Positions 1-7,889 of a stretch of DNA of 64,000 nucleotides are shown in pieces. The notes below the pieces were generated by a model. It was not told the origin of the DNA, did not search any database, and worked only from the letters and a program-made list of their open reading frames with translations. The stretch spans positions 1 through 64,000 of the forward strand of contig FONB01000008.1 in NCBI GenBank assembly GCA_900112785.1, read 5' to 3'. This DNA is from Phytobacter palmae (GTDB lineage: Bacteria; Pseudomonadota; Gammaproteobacteria; Enterobacterales; Enterobacteriaceae). How positions within the stretch are numbered: the stretch's first letter is position 1; every line of letters begins with the position of its first letter. The position numbers and the translations under genes are program-made.

Positions 1-264
1 GAAAAAGGTCATATGACCAAGTGCGATGGCTGCTACAGCCGTGTCGCCGAAGGCCATAAACCTGTTTGCGTGGAATCCTGCCCGTTACGCGCGCTGGATT
101 TCGGGCCGATTGAAGAGCTGCGTAAAAAGCACGGGGAGCTGGCAGCTGTCGCCCCGCTCCCTGCGTCGCACTTCACGAAACCGTGCATCGTGATTAAACC
201 TAACGCCAATAGCCGCCCGACAGGGGATACGACCGGCTACCTGGCAAATCCGCTGGAGGTGTGA
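1..264 (+). CDS. dmsB: DmsB, DMSO reductase iron-sulfur subunit (C-terminal part)
   Basis: The reading frame is open from base 1 (Glu-Lys-Gly-His before the first visible Met), so this is the last 87 residues of a protein that is about 205 residues in E. coli. The visible part carries a four-cysteine ferredoxin-type motif (CDGC, then CVESC) near residues 5-30 of the fragment, as expected for one of the four 4Fe-4S clusters of DmsB. DmsB passes electrons from the menaquinol-oxidising anchor DmsC to the molybdenum subunit DmsA in anaerobic respiration on DMSO or TMAO. It stops one base before the dmsC ATG, consistent with a dmsABC operon. Identity rests on this motif, the C-terminal sequence and the dmsC neighbour. 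Confidence 0.95.
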   Translation, partial: EKGHMTKCDGCYSRVAEGHKPVCVESCPLRALDFGPIEELRKKHGELAAVAPLPASHFTKPCIVIKPNANSRPTGDTTGYLANPLEV

Positions 265-265
265 G

Positions 266-1129
266 ATGGGAAACGGATGGCATGAGTGGCCGCTGATGAT
301 CTTCACTGTGCTTGGTCAGTGTGTGGTGGGTGGCTTCATTGTACTGGCTGTGGCGCTCCTTAAAGGAGATGTTCACTCTGAAACACAGCAACGTATTGTC
401 CGCGTGATGTTTGGTCTGTGGGTATTGATGGGCATTGGTTTTATCGCATCAATGTTGCATCTCGGCACACCAGTGCGGGCGCTGAACTCCCTCAACCGGG
501 TCGGCTCTTCGGCGCTAAGCAATGAAATCGCCTCAGGATCGTTGTTTTTTGCCGTCGGTGGTATCGGTTGGCTACTGGCTATGGCAGGGAAACTGCCGCA
601 GGGAGCGCGCCAGCTTTGGCTTATTGCGACGGCATTGCTGGGCGTAGTGTTTGTCTGGATGATGGTGCGTGTATATAACACCATTGATACGGTACCGACC
701 TGGTACACGCTCTGGACGCCGCTCAGTTTCTTCCTGACGCTGCTCATTGGCGGCCCGCTACTTGGCTATTTGTTACTGCGTATAGTAGGCGTTGAAGGTT
801 GGGCAATGCGACTGCTGCCAGTGATTACTTTACTCGCACTCGTTGCCAGTATGGTTGTCGTGGTGATGCAGGGAAGCGAACTTGCGTCTATTCACAGTTC
901 CGTCCAGCAGGCTTCTGCGCTGGTACCGGATTACGGGGCATTAATGGCATGGCGCGTCGCTGCTCTGGTCCTGGCAGTAGTATGCTGGGTGGGGCCGCAA
1001 CTGAAAGGCCACTACCCTGCGATTCCGTTACTGAGCCTGGCATTTGTCCTGGTGTTGGTGGGGGAAATGATTGGTCGCGGTGTTTTTTACGGCTTGCACA
1101 TGACCGTAGGTATGGCGGTGGCAGGATAA
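266..1129 (+). CDS. dmsC: DmsC, DMSO reductase membrane anchor
   Basis: This 287-residue protein, the usual DmsC length, is almost entirely hydrophobic and should form about eight membrane helices. It starts MGNGWHEWPL, the typical DmsC N-terminus. It anchors DmsAB in the cytoplasmic membrane and oxidises menaquinol, feeding electrons through DmsB to DmsA. The ATG lies one base after the dmsB stop, so the two genes are translationally coupled. A GC-rich hairpin at 1139-1160 closes the operon. In E. coli the operon is induced without oxygen by FNR; the promoter lies outside the window. Confidence 0.97.
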   Translation: MGNGWHEWPLMIFTVLGQCVVGGFIVLAVALLKGDVHSETQQRIVRVMFGLWVLMGIGFIASMLHLGTPVRALNSLNRVGSSALSNEIASGSLFFAVGGIGWLLAMAGKLPQGARQLWLIATALLGVVFVWMMVRVYNTIDTVPTWYTLWTPLSFFLTLLIGGPLLGYLLLRIVGVEGWAMRLLPVITLLALVASMVVVVMQGSELASIHSSVQQASALVPDYGALMAWRVAALVLAVVCWVGPQLKGHYPAIPLLSLAFVLVLVGEMIGRGVFYGLHMTVGMAVAG

Positions 1130-1138
1130 CGTTGTAAC

Positions 1139-1165
1139 AGCCGGGGCGGAAGTCCCGGCTTTTCG
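1139..1165 (+). terminator. Terminator of dmsABC
   Basis: Inverted repeat AGCCGGG (1139-1145) and CCCGGCT (1154-1160) with an 8-base loop followed by a short T tract. It lies 10 bases after the dmsC stop. The rest of the gap up to ycaD (about 240 bases) shows no gene. Confidence 0.75.
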
Positions 1166-1406
1166 GGACTGTTTTCACAAGAAATCATCATGAATTTTTT
1201 CAACTGAACCCTGTCGGCCTGTTTCTGACATAAGCCAGTCTAATCAATCATGTAATTAAACTTTTAACCCTACGGAAACTTTGCTGGATTAGTTTTATAT
1301 ATCGTCCAGGTGTAAAACGTACTGATGGATAAAAGTGGTAGATTGACAATGTTTTTGCCAGTGGCATGATGCGCACGAATATTGAACTTCCTCACGGTTT
1401 TTACCC

Positions 1407-2555
1407 ATGCCCACTTATACGCGCCCAGTGCTGTTGTTGCTCTGTGGCTTGCTGTTGTTGACGCTGGCAATTGCAGTGCTCAACACGCTCGTCCCGCTTT
1501 GGCTCGCTCATGAAAACATGCCTACGTGGCAGGTTGGTATGGTCGGTTCTTCCTATTTTACCGGTAACTTACTGGGGACGCTGCTGACCGGGCGTGTGAT
1601 TCAGCGGCTTGGGTTTAACCGCAGTTATTACATTGCATCCATCATTTTTGCGATTGGCTGCGCTGGCCTGGGGCTTAATGTGGGTTTCTGGAGCTGGCTT
1701 AGCTGGCGTTTCATTGCGGGTATCGGTTGCGCAATGATTTGGGTCGTAGTGGAAAGCGCATTGATGTGCAGTGGCACATCCCGTAATCGCGGACGCTTAC
1801 TGGCGGCCTACATGATGGTCTATTATGTGGGCACGGTGCTTGGTCAGTTGATGGTAAGTAAGCTATCCACTGAACTGATGCATGTGCTGCCCTGGGCTGT
1901 GGGGTTAATACTGGCGGGGATTTTACCGTTACTCTTCACGCGCATTATGGAACAGCGCGATGAGTCTCACGGTACTACGGCTATCTGGCCTATGTTCCGC
2001 CTGCGACAGGCGCGGCTTGGCGTTAACGGTTGCATTATTTCCGGGATCATTCTGGGTTCCTTGTATGGATTGATGCCGCTTTATCTGAACCATAAAGGTG
2101 TCAGTGATGCGGGGATTGGGTTCTGGATGGCGTTAATGGTGAGTTCCGGGATCATCGGGCAATGGCCAATTGGTCGTCTGGCCGATCGTTTTGGCCGACT
2201 GTTGGTGCTGCGTGTGCAGGTCTTTGTTGTGATCCTCGGCTGTTTCGCAATGCTAAGCAATGCGTCAATGGCCCCCGCGTTGTTTGTACTGGGTACAGCC
2301 GGTTTTACGCTCTATCCGGTGGCGATGGCGTGGGCCTGTGAAAAAGTTGAATACCATCAGCTGGTGGCGATGAACCAGGCTTTGCTGTTGAGCTATACGG
2401 TAGGCAGCCTGTTAGGGCCAACACTGACCGCAATGTTAATGCAAAGCTATTCCGACAGCTTGCTGTTTATCATGATTGCCAGCGTATCGTTTATCTATCT
2501 GGTTATGCTGATGCGTAAAGCTGGTGAGCATCCAACGCCAGTGGCACATGCCTGA
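1407..2555 (+). CDS. ycaD: YcaD, major facilitator superfamily transporter
   Basis: The 382-residue product is the same length as E. coli YcaD and begins with a hydrophobic helix ([12 protein letters not shown]). It has the MFS pattern of about twelve membrane segments, with a [12 protein letters not shown] loop after helix 2 and the equivalent GRLADRFGR loop in the second half, both matching the MFS inter-helix motif. The substrate is not established for the family member. It appears to be monocistronic, with its own hairpin terminator at 2561-2583. In E. coli K-12 the neighbours are ycaC upstream and ycaM downstream; neither is present here. Confidence 0.93.
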   Translation: MPTYTRPVLLLLCGLLLLTLAIAVLNTLVPLWLAHENMPTWQVGMVGSSYFTGNLLGTLLTGRVIQRLGFNRSYYIASIIFAIGCAGLGLNVGFWSWLSWRFIAGIGCAMIWVVVESALMCSGTSRNRGRLLAAYMMVYYVGTVLGQLMVSKLSTELMHVLPWAVGLILAGILPLLFTRIMEQRDESHGTTAIWPMFRLRQARLGVNGCIISGIILGSLYGLMPLYLNHKGVSDAGIGFWMALMVSSGIIGQWPIGRLADRFGRLLVLRVQVFVVILGCFAMLSNASMAPALFVLGTAGFTLYPVAMAWACEKVEYHQLVAMNQALLLSYTVGSLLGPTLTAMLMQSYSDSLLFIMIASVSFIYLVMLMRKAGEHPTPVAHA

Positions 2556-2560
2556 TTTTA

Positions 2561-2583
2561 AGCCTGCATAAGCAGGCTTTTTT
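2561..2583 (+). terminator. Terminator of ycaD
   Basis: Stem AGCCTGC (2561-2567) and GCAGGCT (2572-2578), loop ATAA, followed by six T residues. It is a strong intrinsic terminator five bases after the ycaD stop. Confidence 0.88.
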
Positions 2584-2685
2584 CCTGACAGACGAAAATT
2601 CCCCATTATGGGAATTGTCACTATTGTGACCAGCTGGATATTTCAGATATTCTGCGTCTGGACTCACTTTAAGAAGGCTTCCATC

Positions 2686-3177
2686 ATGATGTCTTTCCGT
2701 CGTTTCAATACTGCCGCATTGGCTGTTTTTCTCGCGTGTTCCCTCGTATCAATACCTGCTATGGCTAATCCTGGTAATGGGAATGGTAATGGCGGAGGGC
2801 AGGGCAATAATGGCAACCATGGTAATTCCGGCTCACATGGCGATAACGGAAATCATTCGGCAAATAATCAACACAAACCTGCTAAACAAAAAGACGGTAA
2901 CGATGTTTCAGTGAATGTCAGCTATGACCGTGCGCGTACGCTGGCTGTGAATTATGGTTTGACGGGCTATGACTCTTTGCCGCCGGGAATCGCAAAAAAC
3001 GTTGCGCGCGGTAAAGCACTACCGCCAGGTATTGCGAAGAAAACGGTGCCCGCTTCTATGCTGGGGCAGTTACCATCCTATCCGGGATATGAATGGCGAA
3101 TTGTAGGCGACGACTTAGTTTTGGTGGCGCTAAGTACCGCTGTCGTAACGGCAATTATTAATGGTGTATTCAAATAA
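2686..3177 (+). CDS. Secreted RcnB/CigR-family protein
   Basis: A 163-residue exported protein. The start at 2686 is chosen because AAGAAGG lies at 2671-2677 and a signal peptide follows directly (MMSFRRFN, hydrophobic core, then a probable cut after SIPAMA); ATG 2689 is an equally possible start. Residues about 28-75 are a low-complexity Gly/Asn/His-rich stretch. The C-terminal half has two copies of an LPPGIAK motif (YDSLPPGIAKNVARGK, then ALPPGIAKKT) followed by GYEWRIVGDDLVLV and a hydrophobic tail. That architecture is the RcnB-like domain found in periplasmic RcnB and in the Salmonella protein CigR. RcnB acts in nickel/cobalt homeostasis and CigR restrains virulence in Salmonella; neither role can be assigned here. 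The gene sits where E. coli K-12 has ycaM, ycaN and ycaK, so it is accessory at this locus. Confidence 0.8.
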   Translation: MMSFRRFNTAALAVFLACSLVSIPAMANPGNGNGNGGGQGNNGNHGNSGSHGDNGNHSANNQHKPAKQKDGNDVSVNVSYDRARTLAVNYGLTGYDSLPPGIAKNVARGKALPPGIAKKTVPASMLGQLPSYPGYEWRIVGDDLVLVALSTAVVTAIINGVFK

Positions 3178-3180
3178 AAT

Positions 3181-3208
3181 AATAACGCCCGGGAAACCGG
3201 GCGTTATT
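3181..3208. terminator. Bidirectional terminator between the RcnB-like gene and pflA
   Basis: A perfect 12-base-pair stem, AATAACGCCCGG (3181-3192) and CCGGGCGTTATT (3197-3208), with a GAAA tetraloop. It lies between two convergent genes and can serve both. Confidence 0.88.
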
Positions 3209-3215
3209 ATTTAAA

Positions 3216-3956
3216 TTAGTACATCACTTTATGACCGTACTGTTCCAGGATGCCTTTCACGCGCTCCATGGTCTCTTTCTTCGGCGGATGAACGCCATCA
3301 AGTTTGTACTCTTCACCCATCGCCACCCATTTGTGTTTACCCAGCTCATGGTAAGGCAGCAGTTCGATTTTCTCGACATTGCCCATATCGCGGGTAAATT
3401 CACCGAGGCGGTGCGCGGAGTCGTCATCGTCGGACCAGCCCGGTACAACAACGTAGCGGATCCAGACCTTAATATTTTTATTCGCGAGGTATTTCGCGAA
3501 CTCCAGCGTACGGTGGTTAGAGACACCCACCAGATCCTGATGAATTTCATCATTCATCTGTTTGAGATCGAGCATCACCAGATCAGTCACTTCCAGCAGC
3601 TCATCAATCACCGGATCGTAACGGCGAACAAAGCCGTTGGTATCGAGACAGGTATGAATACCCTCTTTTTTGCAGGCTCGGAACCAGTCGCGAACAAACT
3701 CCGCCTGCAAAATGGCTTCCCCACCGGAAGCTGTCACGCCACCGCCGGACGCATTCATAAAGTGACGATAGGCCACAACATCTTTCATCAGCTCTTCGAC
3801 GGTGATTTCTTTGCCGCCATGAGTGTCCCAGGTATCGCGGTTATGGCAATACAGGCAACGCATCAGGCAGCCCTGGAAGAAGGTGATAAAACGGATACCC
3901 GGGCCATCAACAGTGCCACAGGATTCAAAGGAGTGGATGCGACCAATAACTGACAT
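3216..3956 (-). CDS. pflA: PflA, pyruvate formate-lyase activating enzyme
   Basis: A 246-residue radical SAM enzyme, full length for the family. Cys30, Cys34 and Cys37 form the CxxxCxxC motif that binds the 4Fe-4S cluster and S-adenosylmethionine. It generates the glycyl radical on PflB under anaerobic conditions, making the lyase active. The rest of the protein matches E. coli PflA nearly residue for residue, ending in HKVMY. It lies 330 bases downstream of pflB on the same strand, behind the pflB terminator, so it probably has its own promoter in 3957-4090. The start gives [10 protein letters not shown], the standard N-terminus. Confidence 0.98.
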   Translation of the reverse strand: MSVIGRIHSFESCGTVDGPGIRFITFFQGCLMRCLYCHNRDTWDTHGGKEITVEELMKDVVAYRHFMNASGGGVTASGGEAILQAEFVRDWFRACKKEGIHTCLDTNGFVRRYDPVIDELLEVTDLVMLDLKQMNDEIHQDLVGVSNHRTLEFAKYLANKNIKVWIRYVVVPGWSDDDDSAHRLGEFTRDMGNVEKIELLPYHELGKHKWVAMGEEYKLDGVHPPKKETMERVKGILEQYGHKVMY

Positions 3957-4092
3957 TGCGGTGTATTCTCCAGATGTGGCCCATCCGGGGCCTGTATTGA
4001 TGCACAGCTCATCGGCTATGTTTAAGTCTATTTTGGCTGATATCCATGGTTTAAGTATAGATATCTGACAAAGCAGACTGGCAAGCGGTGTT

Positions 4093-4120
4093 AAAAAGGC
4101 CCCACTTGTGTGGAGCCTTT
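4093..4120 (-). terminator. Terminator of focA-pflB
   Basis: On the minus strand the stem AAAGGC-CCAC pairs with GTGG-GCCTTT across one mismatch, loop of four, and is followed by five T residues. It lies 167 bases beyond the pflB stop, which is unusually far. Confidence 0.7.
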
Positions 4121-4199
4121 ATTGTACGCTTTTTAAATCGCGATTTCAGTCAATACCTGTCGTCTTTCAGGCTTCATCCTTATTGGCTTCATTTACTCA

Positions 4200-4232
4200 C
4201 CCGAATCCACTTACTTTAGTAAGCTCATCGGG
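4200..4232. repeat. Interrupted palindrome after pflB
   Basis: Outer arms CCCGA (4200-4204) and TCGGG (4228-4232) and inner arms CTTACT (4210-4215) and AGTAAG (4218-4223) pair as a hairpin with an internal loop. A conserved-looking CTTGCCGCCTTGATGCGC follows at 4245-4262. From memory this resembles an intergenic motif seen after several enterobacterial genes, but no second copy was noticed in this window. It is not followed by T residues and so is not a simple terminator. Confidence 0.55.
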
Positions 4233-4286
4233 CTTTGTGCTCTTCTTGCCGCCTTGATGCGCCCGAAATCTCCTGGGTTACACCAG

Positions 4287-6569
4287 TTACATGGTCTGAG
4301 TGAAAGTACGGGTAATAACGTCCTGCTGCTGTTCTTTAGTCAGGGAGTTAAAACGTACTGCGTAGCCAGATACACGGATGGTCAGTTGCGGATATTTCTC
4401 CGGATGTTCCATCGCATCAAGCAACATTTCGCGGTTCATCACGTTCACGTTCAGGTGCTGACCACCTTCGATGGACGCTTCGTGGTGGAAGTAACCATCC
4501 ATCAGACCTGCGAGGTTGGTTTTACGCACTTCATCGTCTTTACCCAGCGCGTTCGGAACGATAGAGAAGGTGTAAGAGATACCATCTTTAGCGTAAGCGA
4601 ACGGCAGTTTTGCAACGGAGGTCAGAGAGGCAACAGCACCTTTCTGGTCACGGCCGTGCATCGGGTTAGCACCTGGTCCGAACGGCGCGCCAGCACGACG
4701 ACCATCCGGGGTGTTACCGGTTTTCTTACCATACACAACGTTAGAAGTGATGGTCAGAACAGACTGAGTCGGGATAGCGTTGCGGTAGGTAGTGAGTTTC
4801 TGAATTTTCTTCATGAAACGTTCTACCAGGTCAACAGCCAGATCATCTACACGTGCATCGTTGTTACCAAACTGCGGATATTCGCCTTCGATTTCGAAAT
4901 CGATAGCCAGACCGTCTTCATCACGAATCGGTTTAACTTTCGCATATTTGATAGCAGACAGGGAGTCAGCCGCAACGGACAGACCTGCGATACCACATGC
5001 CATGGTACGGATAACGTCACGGTCGTGCAGCGCCATCAGAGAGGCTTCGTAGCTGTACTTGTCGTGCATGTAGTGGATAACGTTCAGTGCAGTGACGTAC
5101 TGTTTAGCCAGCCAGTCCATGAAGTGATCCATGCGATCCATCACTTCATCGAAGTTCAGCACATCGCCTTTGATCGGTTCAGATTTAGGACCAACCTGCA
5201 TTTTCAGTTTTTCATCAACGCCGCCGTTGATGGCATACAGCATGGTTTTCGCGAGGTTAGCGCGAGCACCAAAGAACTGCATTTGTTTACCAACAACCAT
5301 CGGGCTTACGCAGCAAGCGATAGCGTAGTCGTCGTTGTTGAAGTCCGGACGCATCAGATCATCGTTCTCATATTGCAGAGAAGAAGTATCGATGGAGACT
5401 TTCGCAGCAAATTTCTTGAAGTTCAGTGGCAGTTTTTCAGACCACAGAATGGTGATGTTCGGCTCCGGAGACGGCCCCATGGTGTACAGGGTGTTCAGGA
5501 AACGGAAACTGTTTTTGGTAACCAGAGTACGGCCATCAACACCCATACCGCCGATAGATTCAGTTGCCCAAATCGGGTCACCAGAGAACAGTTCATCATA
5601 CTCAGGGGTACGCAGGAAGCGAACCATACGCAGTTTCATGACCAGGTGGTCAACCATTTCCTGCGCTTCTTGCTCGGTGATTTTGCCTGCTTTCAGATCG
5701 CGTTCAATGTACACGTCGAGGAAGGTCGCAGTACGACCGAAGGACATTGCTGCGCCGTTCTGGGATTTAACAGCAGCCAGGTAGCCAAAGTAAGTCCACT
5801 GAATAGCTTCCTGAGCGGTAGTTGCCGGACCAGAGATATCGCAACCGTATTTAGCGGCCATCTCTTTGATCTGACCCAGGGCACGATGCTGTTCAGCGAT
5901 TTCTTCACGCAGACGGATGGTCGCTTCCAGGTTTACGCCGTTTTCCATGTCAGATTGCAGAGACAGGAACTGGGAGTATTTGTCTTTCATCAGGAAGTCG
6001 ATACCGTACAGCGCAACGCGACGGTAGTCACCGATGATACGACCACGACCATAGGCATCTGGCAGACCGGTCAGCACGCCAGATTTACGGCAGTTCAGGA
6101 TGTCTTTGGTGTAAACGTCAAAAACGCCCTGGTTATGAGTTTTGCGGTATTCAGTGAAGATTTTTTTCAGGGCCGGATCCAGCTCGCGGTTGTACGCTTT
6201 GCAGGAACCTTCAACCATTTTGATACCACCGAACGGGATAATCGCACGTTTCAGCGGCGCTTCAGTCTGCAGACCAACGATTTTCTCAAGCGCTTTGTTG
6301 ATGTAACCAGCGTCGTGAGAGGTGATGGTAGAAGCAACAGAGGTGTCGAAGTCAACAGGCGCGTGAGTGCGGTTTTCCTGTTTAACGCCTTCCATTACTT
6401 TGTCCCACAGCGTGGTGGTCGCTTCGGTCGCGCCAGCCAGGAAGGACTCGTCACCCTCGTAAGGGGTATAGTTTTTCTGGATAAAGTCGCGTACGTTGAC
6501 TTCTTTCTGCCAGTCACCTTTCGCAAAACCTTCCCAGGCTGTGGCTAATTTTTCATTAAGCTCGGACAT
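4287..6569 (-). CDS. pflB: PflB, formate acetyltransferase (pyruvate formate-lyase)
   Basis: A 760-residue glycyl-radical enzyme, the usual length. The adjacent active-site cysteines are in [12 protein letters not shown] (about residues 419-420) and the radical glycine is in the C-terminal RVSGYAVRF. It splits pyruvate with CoA into acetyl-CoA and formate in anaerobic mixed-acid fermentation. The radical is installed by PflA, encoded just downstream. It is 55 bases after focA on the same strand, matching the focA-pflB operon in which formate production and formate transport are co-expressed. Codon use is strongly biased, as in a very highly expressed gene, which is why long open frames also occur on the opposite strand. 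Confidence 0.99.
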   Translation of the reverse strand: MSELNEKLATAWEGFAKGDWQKEVNVRDFIQKNYTPYEGDESFLAGATEATTTLWDKVMEGVKQENRTHAPVDFDTSVASTITSHDAGYINKALEKIVGLQTEAPLKRAIIPFGGIKMVEGSCKAYNRELDPALKKIFTEYRKTHNQGVFDVYTKDILNCRKSGVLTGLPDAYGRGRIIGDYRRVALYGIDFLMKDKYSQFLSLQSDMENGVNLEATIRLREEIAEQHRALGQIKEMAAKYGCDISGPATTAQEAIQWTYFGYLAAVKSQNGAAMSFGRTATFLDVYIERDLKAGKITEQEAQEMVDHLVMKLRMVRFLRTPEYDELFSGDPIWATESIGGMGVDGRTLVTKNSFRFLNTLYTMGPSPEPNITILWSEKLPLNFKKFAAKVSIDTSSLQYENDDLMRPDFNNDDYAIACCVSPMVVGKQMQFFGARANLAKTMLYAINGGVDEKLKMQVGPKSEPIKGDVLNFDEVMDRMDHFMDWLAKQYVTALNVIHYMHDKYSYEASLMALHDRDVIRTMACGIAGLSVAADSLSAIKYAKVKPIRDEDGLAIDFEIEGEYPQFGNNDARVDDLAVDLVERFMKKIQKLTTYRNAIPTQSVLTITSNVVYGKKTGNTPDGRRAGAPFGPGANPMHGRDQKGAVASLTSVAKLPFAYAKDGISYTFSIVPNALGKDDEVRKTNLAGLMDGYFHHEASIEGGQHLNVNVMNREMLLDAMEHPEKYPQLTIRVSGYAVRFNSLTKEQQQDVITRTFTQTM

Positions 6570-6624
6570 GTAACACCTACCTTCTTAAGTGGATTTTTTA
6601 TTTACTGCCTGAAACAACCATCAA

Positions 6625-7482
6625 TTAATGATGATTATCGCCACGCAGGTAAATGACCCAGTATGTCAACCCAACTAACAATCCTCCACCAATGATATTC
6701 CCGATTGTTACCGGAATCAGATTATCGGTGATGAAATTTGTAATAGTCAGGTGAGAAAAACTTTCCGGGCTGGAGCCGATAGCGGTCCAGAACTCCGGGC
6801 TTGCAAAGTGACGGATTACGATACCCATCGGAATCATAAACATGTTTGCGATACTGTGCTCAAAACCGCTGGCAACGAACATGGCCACCGGCAGAACCAT
6901 AATCAATGCTTTATCTGTCAGGCTGCGACCTGAGTAGCTCATCCATACGGCCAGACAGACCATCAGGTTCGCCAAAATACCCAGTGCGACAGCTTCAATA
7001 AAGGTATGGTGCAGTTTGTGGTCGGCTGTTTGCAGGACATTCAAGCCCCAGCCGCCATTCGCTACCATATATTCACCGGATAACCACATCAGCAGCACAA
7101 AGAGCAATGCACCAAACAGGTTACCGATATAAACGTTGACCCAGTTACGAGCCAACTGGCCCCAGGTGATACGTCCACTGGCTTTCGCCACCACGATCAA
7201 CACAGTTGATGTGAAAAGGTCTGCGCCGCAGATGACGCAAAGAATTAACCCTAATGAGAAACATATCCCACCAACTAATTTAGCCATGCCGTACGGCATT
7301 GAGGCTGTCCCAGTGGTGGCAGTAATATAAAAAACAAACGCGATGGAGATAAAGACCCCTGCTGTAATCGCCAAAAAGAACGTTGTCAGCGGTTTCTTTG
7401 TTGCTTTGTAGACACCTGCTTCTTCGGCAACTTTGGCCATCGCAGCTGGAAGTATTAGATCAAAAGGGTTGTCAGCTTTCAC
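6625..7482 (-). CDS. focA: FocA, formate channel
   Basis: A 285-residue inner-membrane protein of the formate-nitrite transporter family with six predicted membrane helices; the active form in the family is a pentamer. It keeps the GFEHSIANM segment containing the pore histidine and the ITATTGT segment of the inner gate region. It exports formate during fermentation and imports it at low pH. The N-terminus MKADNPFDL is the form known to contact PflB. It is the first gene of focA-pflB, behind the regulatory region at 7483-7810. Confidence 0.98.
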   Translation of the reverse strand: MKADNPFDLILPAAMAKVAEEAGVYKATKKPLTTFFLAITAGVFISIAFVFYITATTGTASMPYGMAKLVGGICFSLGLILCVICGADLFTSTVLIVVAKASGRITWGQLARNWVNVYIGNLFGALLFVLLMWLSGEYMVANGGWGLNVLQTADHKLHHTFIEAVALGILANLMVCLAVWMSYSGRSLTDKALIMVLPVAMFVASGFEHSIANMFMIPMGIVIRHFASPEFWTAIGSSPESFSHLTITNFITDNLIPVTIGNIIGGGLLVGLTYWVIYLRGDNHH

Positions 7483-7543
7483 ACTAACTCTCTCTTTATT
7501 TAAGTCGGCGACGAGATACTAACAAAGCATTATAGAAGAGAAT

Positions 7544-7557
7544 TTGATATGGATCAT
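7544..7557 (-). promoter_or_regulatory. FNR binding site
   Basis: TTGAT-ATGG-ATCAT matches the FNR consensus TTGAT-N4-ATCAA at nine of ten positions. It lies 62-75 bases upstream of the focA start, consistent with anaerobic activation of focA-pflB. Confidence 0.8.
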
Positions 7558-7694
7558 ATCTCGCCTGGCTTATAGGACCGCAAAGTGCATGGTTTTTCAG
7601 CAAATGCGGAGTAACTTATTGATTTTAAAAATAAAAATAAAGTTTAAACTTTGCAATTACAGTTGAATTTTTTTATGCGGCCTCCCAAACAACA

Positions 7695-7709
7695 GTTAAT
7701 TAAAATGGG
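7695..7709. promoter_or_regulatory. Possible ArcA box
   Basis: GTTAATTAAA at 7695-7704 is identical to the first ten bases of the ArcA consensus; the last five bases do not fit. A weaker half-match (GTTAACTTAATTATT) lies at 7768-7782. ArcA is a known activator of focA-pfl in E. coli. Confidence 0.45.
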
Positions 7710-7810
7710 GTAATTACCATAAAGAGTAACAATAATCCCTGGGTTTATATGAATATATTCACCCATGGTTAACTTAATTATTACAATTGGTACTCATTGC
7801 CGAAATATAA

Positions 7811-7836
7811 ATAAAAAGGGGCAATGAAATTGCCCC
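7811..7836 (-). terminator. Terminator of ycaO
   Basis: GGGGCAA (7818-7824) and TTGCCCC (7830-7836) form a 7-base-pair stem with a 5-base loop; on the minus strand it is followed by five T residues. It is 54 bases past the ycaO stop. Confidence 0.85.
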
Positions 7837-7889
7837 GTAATATAACGTAGACCTGTGATTAAGCCTACAGATTGTCGTGTTACTTGTCG

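Larger units (their letters stand above)
3957..4286. other. pflB-pflA intergenic region
   Basis: A 330-base gap without a credible gene. Going leftwards in the direction of transcription it holds the structured element at 4200-4232, the probable pflB terminator at 4093-4120, and about 130 bases that should contain the pflA promoter and ribosome binding site. Short open frames here have no ribosome binding site or family signature. Confidence 0.7.
7483..7889 (-). promoter_or_regulatory. focA-pflB control region
   Basis: A 407-base, very AT-rich gap without a supported gene. It contains an FNR-type site at 7544-7557, ArcA-like sequences near 7695-7709 and 7768-7782, a palindrome at 7740-7765 and the ycaO terminator at 7811-7836. 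In E. coli the focA-pfl operon is known to have several promoters spread over a long upstream stretch controlled by FNR, ArcA and IHF; the layout here agrees. Exact promoters cannot be placed from reading alone. Confidence 0.75.

Noticed and set aside
3231-3953. A 240-codon open frame opposite pflA
   Set aside because: It is in register with pflA codons on the other strand and has no signs of coding.
4254-6548. A 764-codon open frame on the plus strand opposite pflB
   Set aside because: It mirrors pflB exactly, has no ribosome binding site or recognisable domain, and is explained by the strong codon bias of pflB.
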